From contig NC_135557.1 of assembly GCF_964340395.1 (NCBI RefSeq), positions 13,557,546 through 13,621,545 on the forward strand: a stretch of DNA of 64,000 nucleotides, written 5' to 3'. Under the pieces are notes generated by a model, which did no database searches, was not told where the DNA came from, and saw only the letters and a program-made list of their open reading frames with translations. Positions 1 to 8,728 of the stretch are shown here, one piece after another (position 1 is the stretch's first letter; every line of letters begins with the position of its first letter). This stretch comes from Glandiceps talaboti (Eukaryota; Hemichordata; Enteropneusta; Spengelidae). A program made the translations under genes and the position numbers.

Positions 1-2
1 TA

Positions 3-227
3 GAGAGATTGGTCAAAGAAATAGCGTTAGAGAATTCAGCATCACCAAATATACGTTTCCAATACCCAGCAGTGACGTTGTTACATTTAGCAGTGGAGGA
101 GTTTCTAAGTGAACTGTTTCGAGAAAGTGAAATATGTTGCAAGCACGGAGGAAGAAAAGAAATCAACAAACGAGACATTCGTTTGGCAGTGAGACTGATG
201 GGAGTGCGACGGAAACCGTCTGTTTAG
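3..227 (+). CDS. Histone H3-like protein, 5' end outside the window
   Basis: The frame is open from the window edge and has no ATG here, so the N-terminal tail lies upstream. The visible 74 residues match the histone fold of H3: an alpha-N segment with RLVKEIA, then IRFQ, a long alpha-2 ending in ELFRESEICCKH, and a C-terminal RDIRLAVRLMG block. The cysteine next to the ICCKH histidine is in the position of the conserved H3 cysteine. The stretch between EIA and RFQ is two residues longer than in canonical H3, and overall identity is low, so it is a divergent variant. AATAAA at 301-306 suggests a polyadenylated rather than replication-type histone mRNA. It could be a viral histone or a host gene at an integration boundary; the dense viral-style genes that follow favour the former. 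Likely role is DNA binding in chromatin. Confidence 0.8.
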   Translation, partial: ERLVKEIALENSASPNIRFQYPAVTLLHLAVEEFLSELFRESEICCKHGGRKEINKRDIRLAVRLMGVRRKPSV

Positions 228-405
228 TCATTGTTTTAATTTTTTATTGTGGGTACGTGGGGGGAGGGGGTGCCAGAGTTATGGACGAACGAGGGAATTA
301 AATAAAGAAAAAAATCGAAAGAGAAAGAAAAAAAAAATCTTATATTTATGGTATACCACCTCCCTAGATAGATTGCTACACTTATTAGCAGAAAAAGGAA
401 AGTGA

Positions 406-1482
406 ATGTCGGATCTTTACCCCAATTTGTTACCGACCCCCGGTAAAAGACCTGACGATTACGGTAGCCATAATGATCTCGTTAAACGTCCACGATGGGG
501 AATTTATCAAAGTCCTAGCGACCCTTACCCTTTTGATACACCGAGATATTACCATCCTTGGAACATACCTAACGTTTACACTCAGACATCGGGACCGAGA
601 GTAGCACCCTTGTTTGCCGAACAGAACAGTCCTGATTCGCGAACGATCAGAGAACACTGCCACGACATCATATGCAGCCATTTGTTTTTTGATAGAGATA
701 TTGGGAATTTCTTCCAAAGGGGTGATTTCTTGCTCATGTACTCGGGGCCCGAACGCATTACTTTCAACACTGAAGAGAACGTGCTGTCGTTACCTAAACA
801 ACGCCCCTGCCAGAGAACAGATGTAAAAAAAGTCGTTCCATTGTCGTTGCTACAGGAACTGATAGAGAAAAAAATTTCAAGTGAACGGACCTCTTACAAG
901 TGGAAGTCGGAAAACAACAGTATAACAGACTACCACAGCTACATTCAGTTCGTGAACAAGCACTGGGGAAACGGCTCCATGGAGTTGCTTTTGAGCCTAC
1001 TTTATTCGCCCGAAGTGTTTATCCAGTGTTTTACACCGATCGGGTTCATGAAATCCTTCAATGGGGTGAATGTGTATCACGGCGAACATTTGCCTTTGGT
1101 CACCTGTCAGTATTCGGGTAAGATGGAAATATCACCCGTACCCACAGTGCATACATCTGGTAAAGGTCGTGTAGCTTCGAATTCTGTTACTTACTCGGGT
1201 GCCAAACTGAATTATGTTGTGGGAATGAAATCGAACGGCGTTAACGACACGTTTAATTATGTGTACCCCGCTCTCGTTCATTCTGACGATGACAACGTAG
1301 TTAGTCAATGTAAAAGTCTCATGTTCTGTCAAAAAACCAAACAAGGAATGCCAACACCTTGCTTCGTTAAAAATCTGGGATCGTTCGCCCTCAACTATCA
1401 ATACACTGCCGGCACGCCCCAGTCCAAACAACCCAGAGTTGATTTAAACATGCAGAAAGACTATACGAAAGTGTATGTTTGA
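406..1482 (+). CDS. Unknown 358-residue protein
   Basis: I do not recognise this protein. It starts at an ATG about 60 bp after a weak TATA-like TATATTTAT near 341. The first 60 residues are rich in proline, tyrosine and tryptophan (Y-P and P-R motifs), like a flexible N-terminal arm. The rest is a mixed, globular composition without transmembrane segments, signal peptide or cysteine pairs. The C-terminal 40 residues are basic and polar. AATAAA at 1485-1490 begins two bases after the stop codon, the compact 3' end seen repeatedly in this window. Composition would fit a structural or capsid-associated protein, but that is only a guess. Coding status is likely from length and tight 3' signal. 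Confidence 0.75.
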   Translation: MSDLYPNLLPTPGKRPDDYGSHNDLVKRPRWGIYQSPSDPYPFDTPRYYHPWNIPNVYTQTSGPRVAPLFAEQNSPDSRTIREHCHDIICSHLFFDRDIGNFFQRGDFLLMYSGPERITFNTEENVLSLPKQRPCQRTDVKKVVPLSLLQELIEKKISSERTSYKWKSENNSITDYHSYIQFVNKHWGNGSMELLLSLLYSPEVFIQCFTPIGFMKSFNGVNVYHGEHLPLVTCQYSGKMEISPVPTVHTSGKGRVASNSVTYSGAKLNYVVGMKSNGVNDTFNYVYPALVHSDDDNVVSQCKSLMFCQKTKQGMPTPCFVKNLGSFALNYQYTAGTPQSKQPRVDLNMQKDYTKVYV

Positions 1483-1840
1483 CGAATAAATTTGCTGTTT
1501 CGAGTCGTATACATCACAAACTCCAACATGCTTGTTATTGCGCATGCGTATTATATATATTTATCTAATGCGCAATTGACAAAAAGCCACCAGATTTTTG
1601 TCTGAATAAAACAAATAAACAAACAAGTCGTGTTTGCCGTGTTCTGTTTTATTTCAATAAATACCATCAATATATCCTATATGATCTGGTCGACACAGTC
1701 TGAATGAACAAGCCCAGTGCAATTTTCTGTCACAATCAATCAAACAATATAATCTTGTCATCTCCTATGTATACACGAATGGGTCGTTGTCATAGCTTAG
1801 GGAACTGTTGAAGACTGTACTCGATCGCCACATCGAAGGT
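1483..1840. other. Intergenic region with 3'-end signals for both strands
   Basis: This stretch separates two converging genes. It has AATAAA at 1485-1490 for the upstream gene, two more AATAAA copies near 1605-1618 on the + strand, and a TTTATT near 1646 that would read AATAAA for the minus-strand gene at 1841-2206. I see no further open frame of note. Confidence 0.5.
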
Positions 1841-2206
1841 TCATGCGGGGAACACATTCTTTCCAATTATAAGAGCATCAAGAAATGGTTTCATAATCAA
1901 GAAGTCTGCTGCGATTGTTACTTCTTTGATGTTTTCATCACATAATGTGAAGTTTTTCGTTCTAAGATTGTCATCTCTGTAATATATTACATCGTCGATC
2001 TTTTCGTGAATTGCAAAGTGAATAAAGAGATGCCAAAATTCCTCTGGGATGTAGTTCATTTTCAGTGAACTTAAATCAATGCCATCACGAGCAGCAATAT
2101 TGTGGAAACGAATATATCCGCCCAGAAAGGGGATGTGCATCTCGAGACGTTCGACAGGTAGAGAGTAACACTCCTTACCTACAAACAGACGTATTCTTTC
2201 GTCCAT
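1841..2206 (-). CDS. Small BTB/POZ-like protein
   Basis: The 121-residue product resembles the N-terminal domain of the 741-residue protein at 52356-54581. Both share the order: Y-x-L segment, IPFLGGYIRF / IPYLDGLIEF, an acidic loop, FWHLF / YWHLF, and a TIAADFL / TAADYL block. The last block matches the BTB-fold signature in which a hydrophobic helix follows an LL-x-AA-DYL-type motif. BTB domains form dimers and bind cullin-3 in ubiquitin ligases; poxviruses use BTB-Kelch proteins that way. Here only the BTB part remains, with no BACK or Kelch region, so it may act as a competitor or as a dimer partner of the long paralogue. A TATA-like AATATATTTAAAG lies about 35 bp upstream on the minus strand. 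Confidence 0.6.
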   Translation of the reverse strand: MDERIRLFVGKECYSLPVERLEMHIPFLGGYIRFHNIAARDGIDLSSLKMNYIPEEFWHLFIHFAIHEKIDDVIYYRDDNLRTKNFTLCDENIKEVTIAADFLIMKPFLDALIIGKNVFPA

Positions 2207-2551
2207 ACTTTGAAGGGTGGCAATGTCGTTTCACTTTAAATATATTAAATAGTCCTTCCATTTATACTAAAGAGTGCAATTCGCGTTAGGGCAATTATTG
2301 AACATTTAAATATTTTATTGGGATCCAATTTACTAAGTTTTGCATTTTGCCGGTTATCTTGATATGATTAGGATATTCCATTGTTTGGTGGGGGAGATGT
2401 AGTTGTAAGATGTAGGTGAAACTGTGTACGCATGTCATTAAAAAGCAAGCAGTGTAAATCAATCAATCTTTATTGCATAAAGACATACCATGTGTTACCT
2501 GTATCGGTATGGAAGTTTACAAGAAGAAAAAAAAAATATTCGAGGAAAACA
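2207..2551. other. Promoter of the BTB-like gene and 3' end of the cyclin gene
   Basis: The low-coordinate end has the AT-rich TATA-like site for the leftward BTB-like gene (about 2237-2249). TTTATT at 2469-2474 is AATAAA on the minus strand and sits 78 bp past the cyclin stop. I see no other gene in the stretch. Confidence 0.4.
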
Positions 2552-3376
2552 TCACGATGTAACACATGAATCGTCAGTGTATATTCTCACAGGAGACCAT
2601 TCGATACTGACACGAGTCTGATCCACTTGGAATTGTGACATTTCGTTCAAACGCTTTACATCAATGTCGTGTTTCTCAAAGACGCCGTGTAGATCTCCTT
2701 TGACACAGTTTCGAAGGACGTATACAAACTCGTAGTGGCAAAAATCGTATTTGTCCTGTACATATGTTGATTTTTCCTCATTCGTTGAAAACAGTAACGA
2801 TTTTGCAATTTCAAAAGCAATCATAGCCAGCTTTCGTGCATCGTAATTAACTGTCATTTCATAATCCATGATAACTACGTCGACCATCAAGTGTGTGAGT
2901 TGAATGTGTGTCGAACTGCTTTCGTTTTCGTCCAAAATCTCGTCCGCACAACACAGCGACGTCTTCCACGACGACACGTCGAAGTTCAAAGTATACAGAA
3001 TGTGGAGTTCCATGTCCACGAGTTGTTGCAATGTGTAACTGTTGGCTGTCGCGTACAACATATCACTGGCTGTGCGAATATGAACTTCTTCGAATTTCAT
3101 TGCGATGAAAAGACTTGCTGTACCAACAAGTTGAAGACTTTCTTTGTCGACTGTTTTGTGTGCAAGATAACGATCAAACAAATTCACTGCAATGTGTAAT
3201 GTCTGTGAATTCATTTCGTAATCCTTGGCCACCTGGAAAAGCCAGTTGATAACGATAGTTCGCATGTATGCTGCGATAAATGGTTGTCGATCAATGTAGT
3301 CGGAAACAGTTTTCACTTCATATGTCGTCCTCTCCATGATATTGTTAACATTGTGAATAGGTTTGTGCTGTGTCAT
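2552..3376 (-). CDS. Viral cyclin-like protein
   Basis: A 274-residue protein with a clear N-terminal cyclin box. Residues 38-46 read MRTIVINWL, the cyclin motif with the invariant arginine and tryptophan. Residues 62-71 hold AVNLFDRYLA, and 92-97 hold AMKFEE, where the lysine and glutamate are those that contact the CDK. This is B/A-type cyclin architecture; the second cyclin fold (about 130-230) is weaker. No destruction box is evident in the short N-terminus, as in other viral cyclins that escape degradation. It would bind a host cyclin-dependent kinase and push cells toward a replication-permissive state. A TATAAATA lies near 3467-3474 on the minus strand. It is divergent from the 3521 gene over a 144-bp shared promoter region. 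Confidence 0.88.
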   Translation of the reverse strand: MTQHKPIHNVNNIMERTTYEVKTVSDYIDRQPFIAAYMRTIVINWLFQVAKDYEMNSQTLHIAVNLFDRYLAHKTVDKESLQLVGTASLFIAMKFEEVHIRTASDMLYATANSYTLQQLVDMELHILYTLNFDVSSWKTSLCCADEILDENESSSTHIQLTHLMVDVVIMDYEMTVNYDARKLAMIAFEIAKSLLFSTNEEKSTYVQDKYDFCHYEFVYVLRNCVKGDLHGVFEKHDIDVKRLNEMSQFQVDQTRVSIEWSPVRIYTDDSCVTS

Positions 3377-3520
3377 TATAAAACACCCACGACTCTGTTT
3401 TGTGACGTCCGCGATGTCAGTTATAGCATCCTATTAATAAAATAAGAGTAAAAAAAAGTGTATATTTATATGCATGTTGGTTTACATTTTCGTAGTTGAT
3501 GCGAGTTTTATCTATATATC
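3377..3520. promoter_or_regulatory. Divergent promoter between cyclin and the 3521 gene
   Basis: This 144-bp spacer separates two head-to-head start codons. TATAAATA on the minus strand (about 3467-3474) would serve the cyclin gene. A second TATATA lies at about 3513-3518, immediately before the ATG of the rightward gene, so its functional TATA may be further upstream. CGATGTCAG near 3412 is only a partial CRE. Confidence 0.4.
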
Positions 3521-4060
3521 ATGTCGGACAGATACAATGCAAGGCATATGGTGAATTGGGTTCTCCTAAGAAAAGCTGACAATCATATTTATGCCTTACA
3601 AAAAGGAGAATATCCACAGTTGACCAGACTGATCGAATTTACGTTAAATGATAAATCATCAGAGAGCCTAGCTATCAGTGCTACGGTTATCCTCTCACTT
3701 GCAACAAACACTTGTTTGTTTGACCATTACGAAACAATTAGTGCAATTGCGGGAATGTGGCTTAAAGGTTACCGGAATGCAAAATTGAGACAGACACTTC
3801 TTAAATTGCATCACCAGTTGTTAAACTGGGTCGCATTGAGTTCACTTGCCAATCTCAAACTAAAAACTCGATTCTGGACGCCTACAAACCTCTGCCGAAC
3901 AGATACAGAAGCACTAACTTTTCTTTTGGGAAGAGTGTTTTACGTACAAGCCGTAATCCCCGACAACACAAAGTTGGCCGCTCTTGGAAAATGTCATATT
4001 GAATTGCAACATTACAGTAACTGTGATATTTGCAGATCGAAGGGAGTAAATCAGAAATAA
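3521..4060 (+). CDS. Unknown 179-residue protein with duplicated 3' end
   Basis: I do not recognise this protein. It is largely alpha-helical by composition, with leucine-rich stretches at about 65-120 and a C-terminal C-x2-C pair (CDICRS) beside histidines that could bind zinc. The stop codon lies inside AATAAA at 4056-4061, so the mRNA 3' end is very compact. The last 113 bases of the gene plus about 100 bases downstream are repeated directly behind it (see 3948-4380). The duplicate has no start codon of its own and is a 3' fragment. Confidence 0.65.
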   Translation: MSDRYNARHMVNWVLLRKADNHIYALQKGEYPQLTRLIEFTLNDKSSESLAISATVILSLATNTCLFDHYETISAIAGMWLKGYRNAKLRQTLLKLHHQLLNWVALSSLANLKLKTRFWTPTNLCRTDTEALTFLLGRVFYVQAVIPDNTKLAALGKCHIELQHYSNCDICRSKGVNQK

Positions 4061-4380
4061 ATTTGCGAATACAGAGAAAATATATCTTACATCGATAGAA
4101 TGAAACAACTTGAATTGTATGTAGTTGGTGGACGTGCCGTCATATAGTATTCATGGCGATGTCGCAGCCGTAATCCCCGACAACACAAAGTTGGCCGCTC
4201 TTGGAAAATGTCATATTGAATTGCAACATTACAGTAACTGTGATATTTGCAGATCGAAGGGAGTAAATCAGAAATAAATTTGCGAATACAGAGAAAATAT
4301 ATCTTACATCGATAGAATGAAACAACTTGAATTGTATGTAGTGGGTGGACGTGCCATCATAGTATTCATGGCGATGTCGC
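3948..4380 (+). repeat. Tandem duplication of a gene 3' end (about 215 bp, two copies)
   Basis: The segment 3948-4163 recurs almost base for base at 4164-4380. It covers the last 37 codons of the 3521 gene, its stop/AATAAA and the downstream flank up to a GGCGATGTCGCA junction. The copies differ by a few bases only (a TT/GG and a small indel near the end), so the duplication is recent. The second copy duplicates the polyadenylation signal. Confidence 0.9.
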
Positions 4381-4519
4381 ATAGGTAACTTGATAACGGC
4401 GCACTTATGAGAAAATTATGACGTCGACGTCGTTCGTAAACGTGCAATCACATCGCGTAATGTTTGTGATCGACATGACGATAAATAAAATATTGTAAAA
4501 AAAAAAAAAAAACAATAAA

Positions 4520-4646
4520 CGACGTCACTCTTCAGATCGTAGTTGTCGTGACGTCACGATGTTGTCCGTTTTACATTTGGGTCGTTTCCAGTCATGTACG
4601 TCGAGTGTCGTGACGTCACTTTCCCTCTCCTATACATGTATATAAA
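4520..4646 (+). promoter_or_regulatory. Promoter of first RING gene with CRE palindromes
   Basis: TGACGTCA occurs at 4549-4556 and 4611-4618, with a related CGACGTCAC at about 4520. TATATAAA lies at 4639-4646, 64 bp before the ATG at 4710. TGACGTCA is the consensus for CREB/ATF-type bZIP factors. An A-run of 17 bases lies just upstream at about 4497-4512. Confidence 0.65.
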
Positions 4647-4709
4647 GGTCTCAGTAGCACCACATACGTTCACACATCCTTGAACACTGACAAGAACTAG
4701 ACTCATGCC

Positions 4710-5729
4710 ATGGCTCACACAATGGATGTAAGCGTGTTAAACGTTCTTATCGCAAACAACTTGGTTGTTTCGAGAGAAATCGAATCAATATATTGCACGG
4801 GCTGTGATTTCACAAGCAGGTACATGGAAGACGCAGAAGACATACCTGACCTCCTTTTGGAACATTATATGTTTTCAACTCAATCAACGAGGTGTTTCAC
4901 TCAAAGTTTAAATGCAAGTTTGAGGAACATGGCAAGACTCGCAGAAGACATGAGATATAACATTGCGAAACCTCGTAACGCATGGGCCAAGCTTTACAAC
5001 CAAGTGTGTGTTGACACCTGTCGTCAAAGGCCAACTGCCCCACTGTTGGTACCACTTGTAATTTATATCATAACGCGATGTGTTTTCAACCCAACAACAA
5101 CGACTATTTCAACACGCGAAGTTCTTGATGGTATAGACTCTCGTGCAGTACGTTTGACGGAATACAGTGAGTCTCTCGATAGACTAAGCGTGCATTTATT
5201 TGAAATAATCCCTCATAGAGAAGTACGTGGAGTTCTTTTCAACCAAGCTATGCGTATCTGCCAGAGAGAGGCCGAAAAACGACGTCGTAGAGAACAGTTG
5301 TTATTAGCTGCTGATAACACTATCGGGCAACAAGCTAACGATGGAGAAGAGCTCGAGGAAGCAGACGTTCAAATCCTTTTTGTCGTGAACGCACGTGGAG
5401 TGGTTGAAATTGAAAGTCATGAAGAACCGAACACTGAACAATCTGTCGTCGCTAATAATAACGATGACGTTCAAGAAACTTTTTCCGACGAAGATATTAA
5501 TGTTGATGAAGACAAAACGAAAGATAAACACCGTGAGAGTAACAACAAAAGTACATTGGACAATTTTACTTGTAAGATTTGCTACATGAGTACTGTTTCG
5601 GTAGTAGGGGTCAAGTGTGGCCATCTCGTGTGTACGCACTGTTACACCAATCTGAGTACGACAGAGAAAGAGATAAACTGTCCGTTTTGTAGGAAAATAT
5701 TCGTACCTTGCAAAATGTTCTACAGTTAA
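4710..5729 (+). CDS. IAP-like RING-finger E3 ligase, copy 1
   Basis: A 339-residue protein. The N-terminal C29-x2-C32-x19-H52-x9-C62 is a zinc site that resembles a shortened BIR, though the H-to-C spacing is longer than the usual six. Residues about 190-270 are charged and low-complexity. The C-terminus is a C3HC4 RING beginning CKICYMST, with CGHLVCTHC and CPFCR, followed by a short hydrophobic KMFYS tail, the arrangement of IAP proteins, whose last residues stabilise the RING dimer. It would be a cytoplasmic ubiquitin ligase that blocks apoptosis or degrades host factors. Paralogues are at 20713-21549 and 48524-49447. AATAAA at 5846-5851 follows. The BIR assignment is weak; the RING is certain. 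Confidence 0.85.
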   Translation: MAHTMDVSVLNVLIANNLVVSREIESIYCTGCDFTSRYMEDAEDIPDLLLEHYMFSTQSTRCFTQSLNASLRNMARLAEDMRYNIAKPRNAWAKLYNQVCVDTCRQRPTAPLLVPLVIYIITRCVFNPTTTTISTREVLDGIDSRAVRLTEYSESLDRLSVHLFEIIPHREVRGVLFNQAMRICQREAEKRRRREQLLLAADNTIGQQANDGEELEEADVQILFVVNARGVVEIESHEEPNTEQSVVANNNDDVQETFSDEDINVDEDKTKDKHRESNNKSTLDNFTCKICYMSTVSVVGVKCGHLVCTHCYTNLSTTEKEINCPFCRKIFVPCKMFYS

Positions 5730-6091
5730 GAGCTCGATGTATTTGCAATTTTTATGTGTATAAAATATGTATAAAAGAATTAGTACAATGTATATTGTTT
5801 CAATTTGACTTGTATAAGAAAAGAAAAATCTTGGAATTTGTATGAATAAATTTGACCAGTATTCTAATCACACAATCTCAAGTATGCATTTAATATGATT
5901 CGTATTTGGATGAGAAGAACTTGATAACTTGATGTCGAAATGTGAGAATGAAGAATGTAACACATGGGGTCTGTTAATAAATTCGTTGGTTTATTTGCAC
6001 GTAAACAAAAGAAAAAAACGGGCTACGCCGTGTGATGGCGCTGTTCAACGAACATTGTGTTTTGGCGCCAAAAAGTTACTGTCCAACTATT
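5730..6091. other. 3' flank of the RING gene, related to 22290-22490
   Basis: It contains the RING gene 3' UTR with AATAAA at 5846-5851 and a second AATAAA near 5977. The stretch from the stop codon to about 5950 shares blocks with 22291-22490 (ATGATTCGTATTTG, GAGAAGAA-TTGATAA and others), showing that a decayed RING copy exists there. TTTATT near 5991 could end the small minus-strand gene that follows. Confidence 0.5.
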
Positions 6092-6280
6092 TCATTTTAT
6101 GCTTTGGAAGACAAGTTGACAATTGACACGAGTGTTTTTCGGAAAGTTTGTGAACACGAGGTATTTGGAATAATCGTTATCCTTTTCTAATAGGTAGCAA
6201 AACGCATTCAAAGATTTCAACATTGCTGTAACTTGGTGTTCTAATTTTCGCTCAAAAACATACTCATCTTGTGAAGACAT
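6092..6280 (-). CDS. Possible small 62-residue protein
   Basis: A short ATG-started frame with polar, helix-prone composition and no recognised domain. Support is contextual: a TATA-like ATATTTATA lies about 65 bp upstream on the minus strand near 6345, and TTTATT near 5991 would be its polyadenylation signal. It fills an otherwise empty gap. It could equally be chance. Confidence 0.3.
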   Translation of the reverse strand: MSSQDEYVFERKLEHQVTAMLKSLNAFCYLLEKDNDYSKYLVFTNFPKNTRVNCQLVFQSIK

Positions 6281-6729
6281 GTTTAAGTAAGGAAAACATC
6301 ACAATGTTAATATATACACACAATCACCCTCACATCGTCAGTTATAAATATATATACATATATTTGTCTGGACTGGTGTACAATGTTTGGGTTTGGGAAA
6401 AAATGTACACTTTTCAACTTATTGCCAGGGGAAGAAAAAAAATGGAGATGAGATGGGATGGGATGGGAATGTGTCGATTAAAGTGTTTAATCTCTTCCAC
6501 TGTGTACACACACACATAGACAGACACCACCAAACATCACCAATAACACAGACATGCAAGATATTTAGAACTAAAAGTGAAACTTTAATTTGTGTATCCC
6601 AATGCTATTACATGATTTTGCATTTGATAGTTAAATAACAAAATCCGTCATGCGATACTATATATGGAGAACTTTTACGCGATCGACCTAACATTTATTA
6701 TACAATGAAAGGGATCATCGATGAAAACG
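6281..6729. other. Intergenic, no convincing gene
   Basis: AT-rich flank with a TATATATA run near 6348-6362, a purine-rich GGGATGGGATGGGAA stretch near 6454 and a short ACACAC run near 6507. TTTATT near 6695 is the probable polyadenylation signal for the minus-strand gene ending at 6730. Overlapping + frames of 82 and 83 codons look like chance. Confidence 0.35.
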
Positions 6730-7170
6730 CTAGAGATCACCTCGAAGTCTGGATGGACAATAAGGCCTGTGTACTGTACAGCGTTGCTTGAGAACTTTGC
6801 TAAGAACAGTGTGGAGATCTCTGTGACAATGCCAACGGCCAATCAGTTTGTTGTTTTTACACAAACACTCACATCGTCTGTAAGAAGTTTGAAAATTTAT
6901 CCATTTAGCATTAGCACGGTTATGGAACGGTTTAATAAACCTTTCTGCTTTTAAGCAAGGACGTTCGTAGTTACAACGACATTTGTAACCCACGTGTAAA
7001 AAACTACACTGGAATACTTTCTCCTCTGGAAGCCAAGTCCCGTTAAACTTGTATGACACAGAATACCTGTCGCACTCAAGAAGTCTTCCGAAACTCGAAA
7101 TTTCTTTGGAAAATATACAGCGAGATATAACTAGCAAGAAAATAACAATAAAATTGTTTTTACACATCAT
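6730..7170 (-). CDS. Secreted cysteine-rich protein
   Basis: The open frame extends to 7215 only through GTG; the ATG at 7170 gives 146 residues with a good signal peptide (MMCKNNFIVIFLLVIS then a polar region). The mature part has about twelve cysteines, including C-x-C pairs, and the motif C-E-C-L-C followed by G-R-W-H-C-H. The same C-x-C-x-C ... G-x-W-x-C-H pattern is in the membrane glycoprotein at 35430-36104, so the two are related. No transmembrane segment follows, so this one is probably secreted. Function is unknown; a secreted ligand or decoy is plausible. Confidence 0.65.
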   Translation of the reverse strand: MMCKNNFIVIFLLVISRCIFSKEISSFGRLLECDRYSVSYKFNGTWLPEEKVFQCSFLHVGYKCRCNYERPCLKAERFIKPFHNRANAKWINFQTSYRRCECLCKNNKLIGRWHCHRDLHTVLSKVLKQRCTVHRPYCPSRLRGDL

Positions 7171-7335
7171 CTGTTTAGGCAAAGAGTTAACTAAAACGTT
7201 TAAGTATTGAAACACAGTGAACTTTCATCAAAACACCCGTAATGTTTCTATTATATTTTCACAAAACAATGTCCACGATTTTTTTAAGAGGTCAGCAATG
7301 TCTTGAAAATACAGATAAACATAAAGAGTTCTTTA

Positions 7336-7549
7336 TTACGGCGAAGTTTCATAGTGTTCGTGTTTCAAACAAAATACCGTATCGTAGTCACCTGTTGTCT
7401 TGAATATGTCACATCTGGAAAGGCTTGGATCCACACCGGCGGTAGTGTTATTATCAGGCAGAAGAGGACGACATGACATTGGGACCATATGAAACGGTTC
7501 TTACATTTGTTGGCAGTTAACGGGAACGAAAATGCTCGTGACACTGAAA

Positions 7550-7615
<66 letters not shown>

Positions 7616-8164
7616 TATTAAAAATCCATACGACGATGACACTTGAAGAAATAATTTTAAAAAATCTACATGTCAGCCATTTTGCCATTATTAAGGCAGG
7701 AACAATTTGAAAGGTGAAGTATTCCCTCCCCCCCCCCCCCCAAAAAAAAAAATCAAATCAAACACACGAGTCAATTGCATTGGAAATTTGGAATGAAAAT
7801 GCATACCTTTTAGTTATTGGCCAAGTTTTAACGGTCTCGTCAAAGTCCACACAGCTTTCAGCAATCGGAAGAGGGAACGCTACGTAAATTGGAGAGGTAT
7901 TTAGCGGTAACCTTGCTTGAGCAATCAGTCCATGATGCGTGCAACACTGAAATTAAAATAAATACATAAACAGGTAAATGTCATGTTATATGACAACACA
8001 AGTGACTGTTTGGTAAGAAGATGAAGGGGGTTGGGGTGATGATAAACCGACGGTGATAGTTAGCTCACCTTTGTATAGGAAATGATGTTTTCCTTAGACG
8101 TGAATCCTGCATGGAAATGAGGACTACAACACCCAAGTATCAATGAAGAAGCGACTGAAGTCAT
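7336..8164 (-). CDS. Three-exon gene for a 104-residue cysteine-rich protein
   Basis: No long single frame exists; I infer this gene from splice signals. Exon 1 is 8164-8069 (ATG, 32 codons, ends AAAG then GTGAGC). Exon 2 is 7946-7807 (preceded by TTTAATTTCAG, ends AAAAG then GTATGC). Exon 3 is 7414-7336 (preceded by CCTTTCCAG, ends TAA). The three joins keep one frame through 104 codons, and the stop overlaps TTTATT (AATAAA on the minus strand) at 7332-7337. The product has paired cysteines (GCC, CCTHH) and single cysteines in each exon, with a proline-rich middle. I do not recognise the family. An imperfect CRE (TGACGTCG) lies near 8229. Intron 2 holds the GA microsatellite. Confidence 0.5.
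7555..7612 (+). repeat. (GA)n microsatellite
   Basis: About 29 uninterrupted GA dinucleotides inside intron 2 of the 8164-7336 gene. A C-tract followed by an A-tract lies nearby at about 7726-7751. The long S-L and R-E frames here are artefacts of the repeat. Confidence 0.95.
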
Positions 8165-8503
8165 ATTCTTAGTATCTTCACGCCCAGGAAAATCCGGCTA
8201 TGCTATTTTGTAGGAGACATTTTTTGGCGACGTCACGTTGTACAGTTGTCTACGTATACAACGCTCCTCCATAACTATGACTGAGTCTTGGTGCACGCTC
8301 ATATTATAGGAAGAGAGTATTGTCATACAGGGTGGCATGTCAATGTCAAGGTGTCCAATGTACTAGCGATGGCTATGTTTATGAGGCGAGCTAGACATGT
8401 ATAGCACACGAACACACACGTATAAACGAAATGGAATAGTCGAATATACTTTGATTAATATGTCTGGGTTTTTATTGACCACGACGTGGGTTACTTGTTT
8501 ATC

Positions 8504-8677
8504 ATGTACAGGAAGGCGCCACAACACAAATCATATGACGTGAATAGATACAATGTTTCTTATTCGGTGACATGGAACATTTCCTGCATTTATCTAATGT
8601 TGGTTGCCGTGACTGTTTTCATCCTAACTCTGATAAACTTCATTTTTATACAGCACTCTGCCGGAATAAAGAAGTAA
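8504..8677 (+). CDS. Possible small single-pass membrane protein
   Basis: The frame opens earlier only through GTG; the first ATG at 8504 gives 57 residues. It has two N-glycosylation sequons (NVS, NIS), a hydrophobic helix of about 22 residues (roughly 28-50) and a short basic tail. AATAAA at 8665-8670 sits just before the stop codon, like other compact genes here. No TATA box is clear. It lies 51 bp before the next gene on the same strand. Confidence 0.4.
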   Translation: MYRKAPQHKSYDVNRYNVSYSVTWNISCIYLMLVAVTVFILTLINFIFIQHSAGIKK

Positions 8678-8728
8678 AAACAAACCACGTAGCAACATAT
8701 TTGCCGTCTGTGAAGGCAAAATCTAAAT

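Noticed and set aside
7365-7710. Frames rich in S-L or R-E across the GA microsatellite
   Set aside because: Pure repeat translation; the region is an intron of the gene at 8164-7336.
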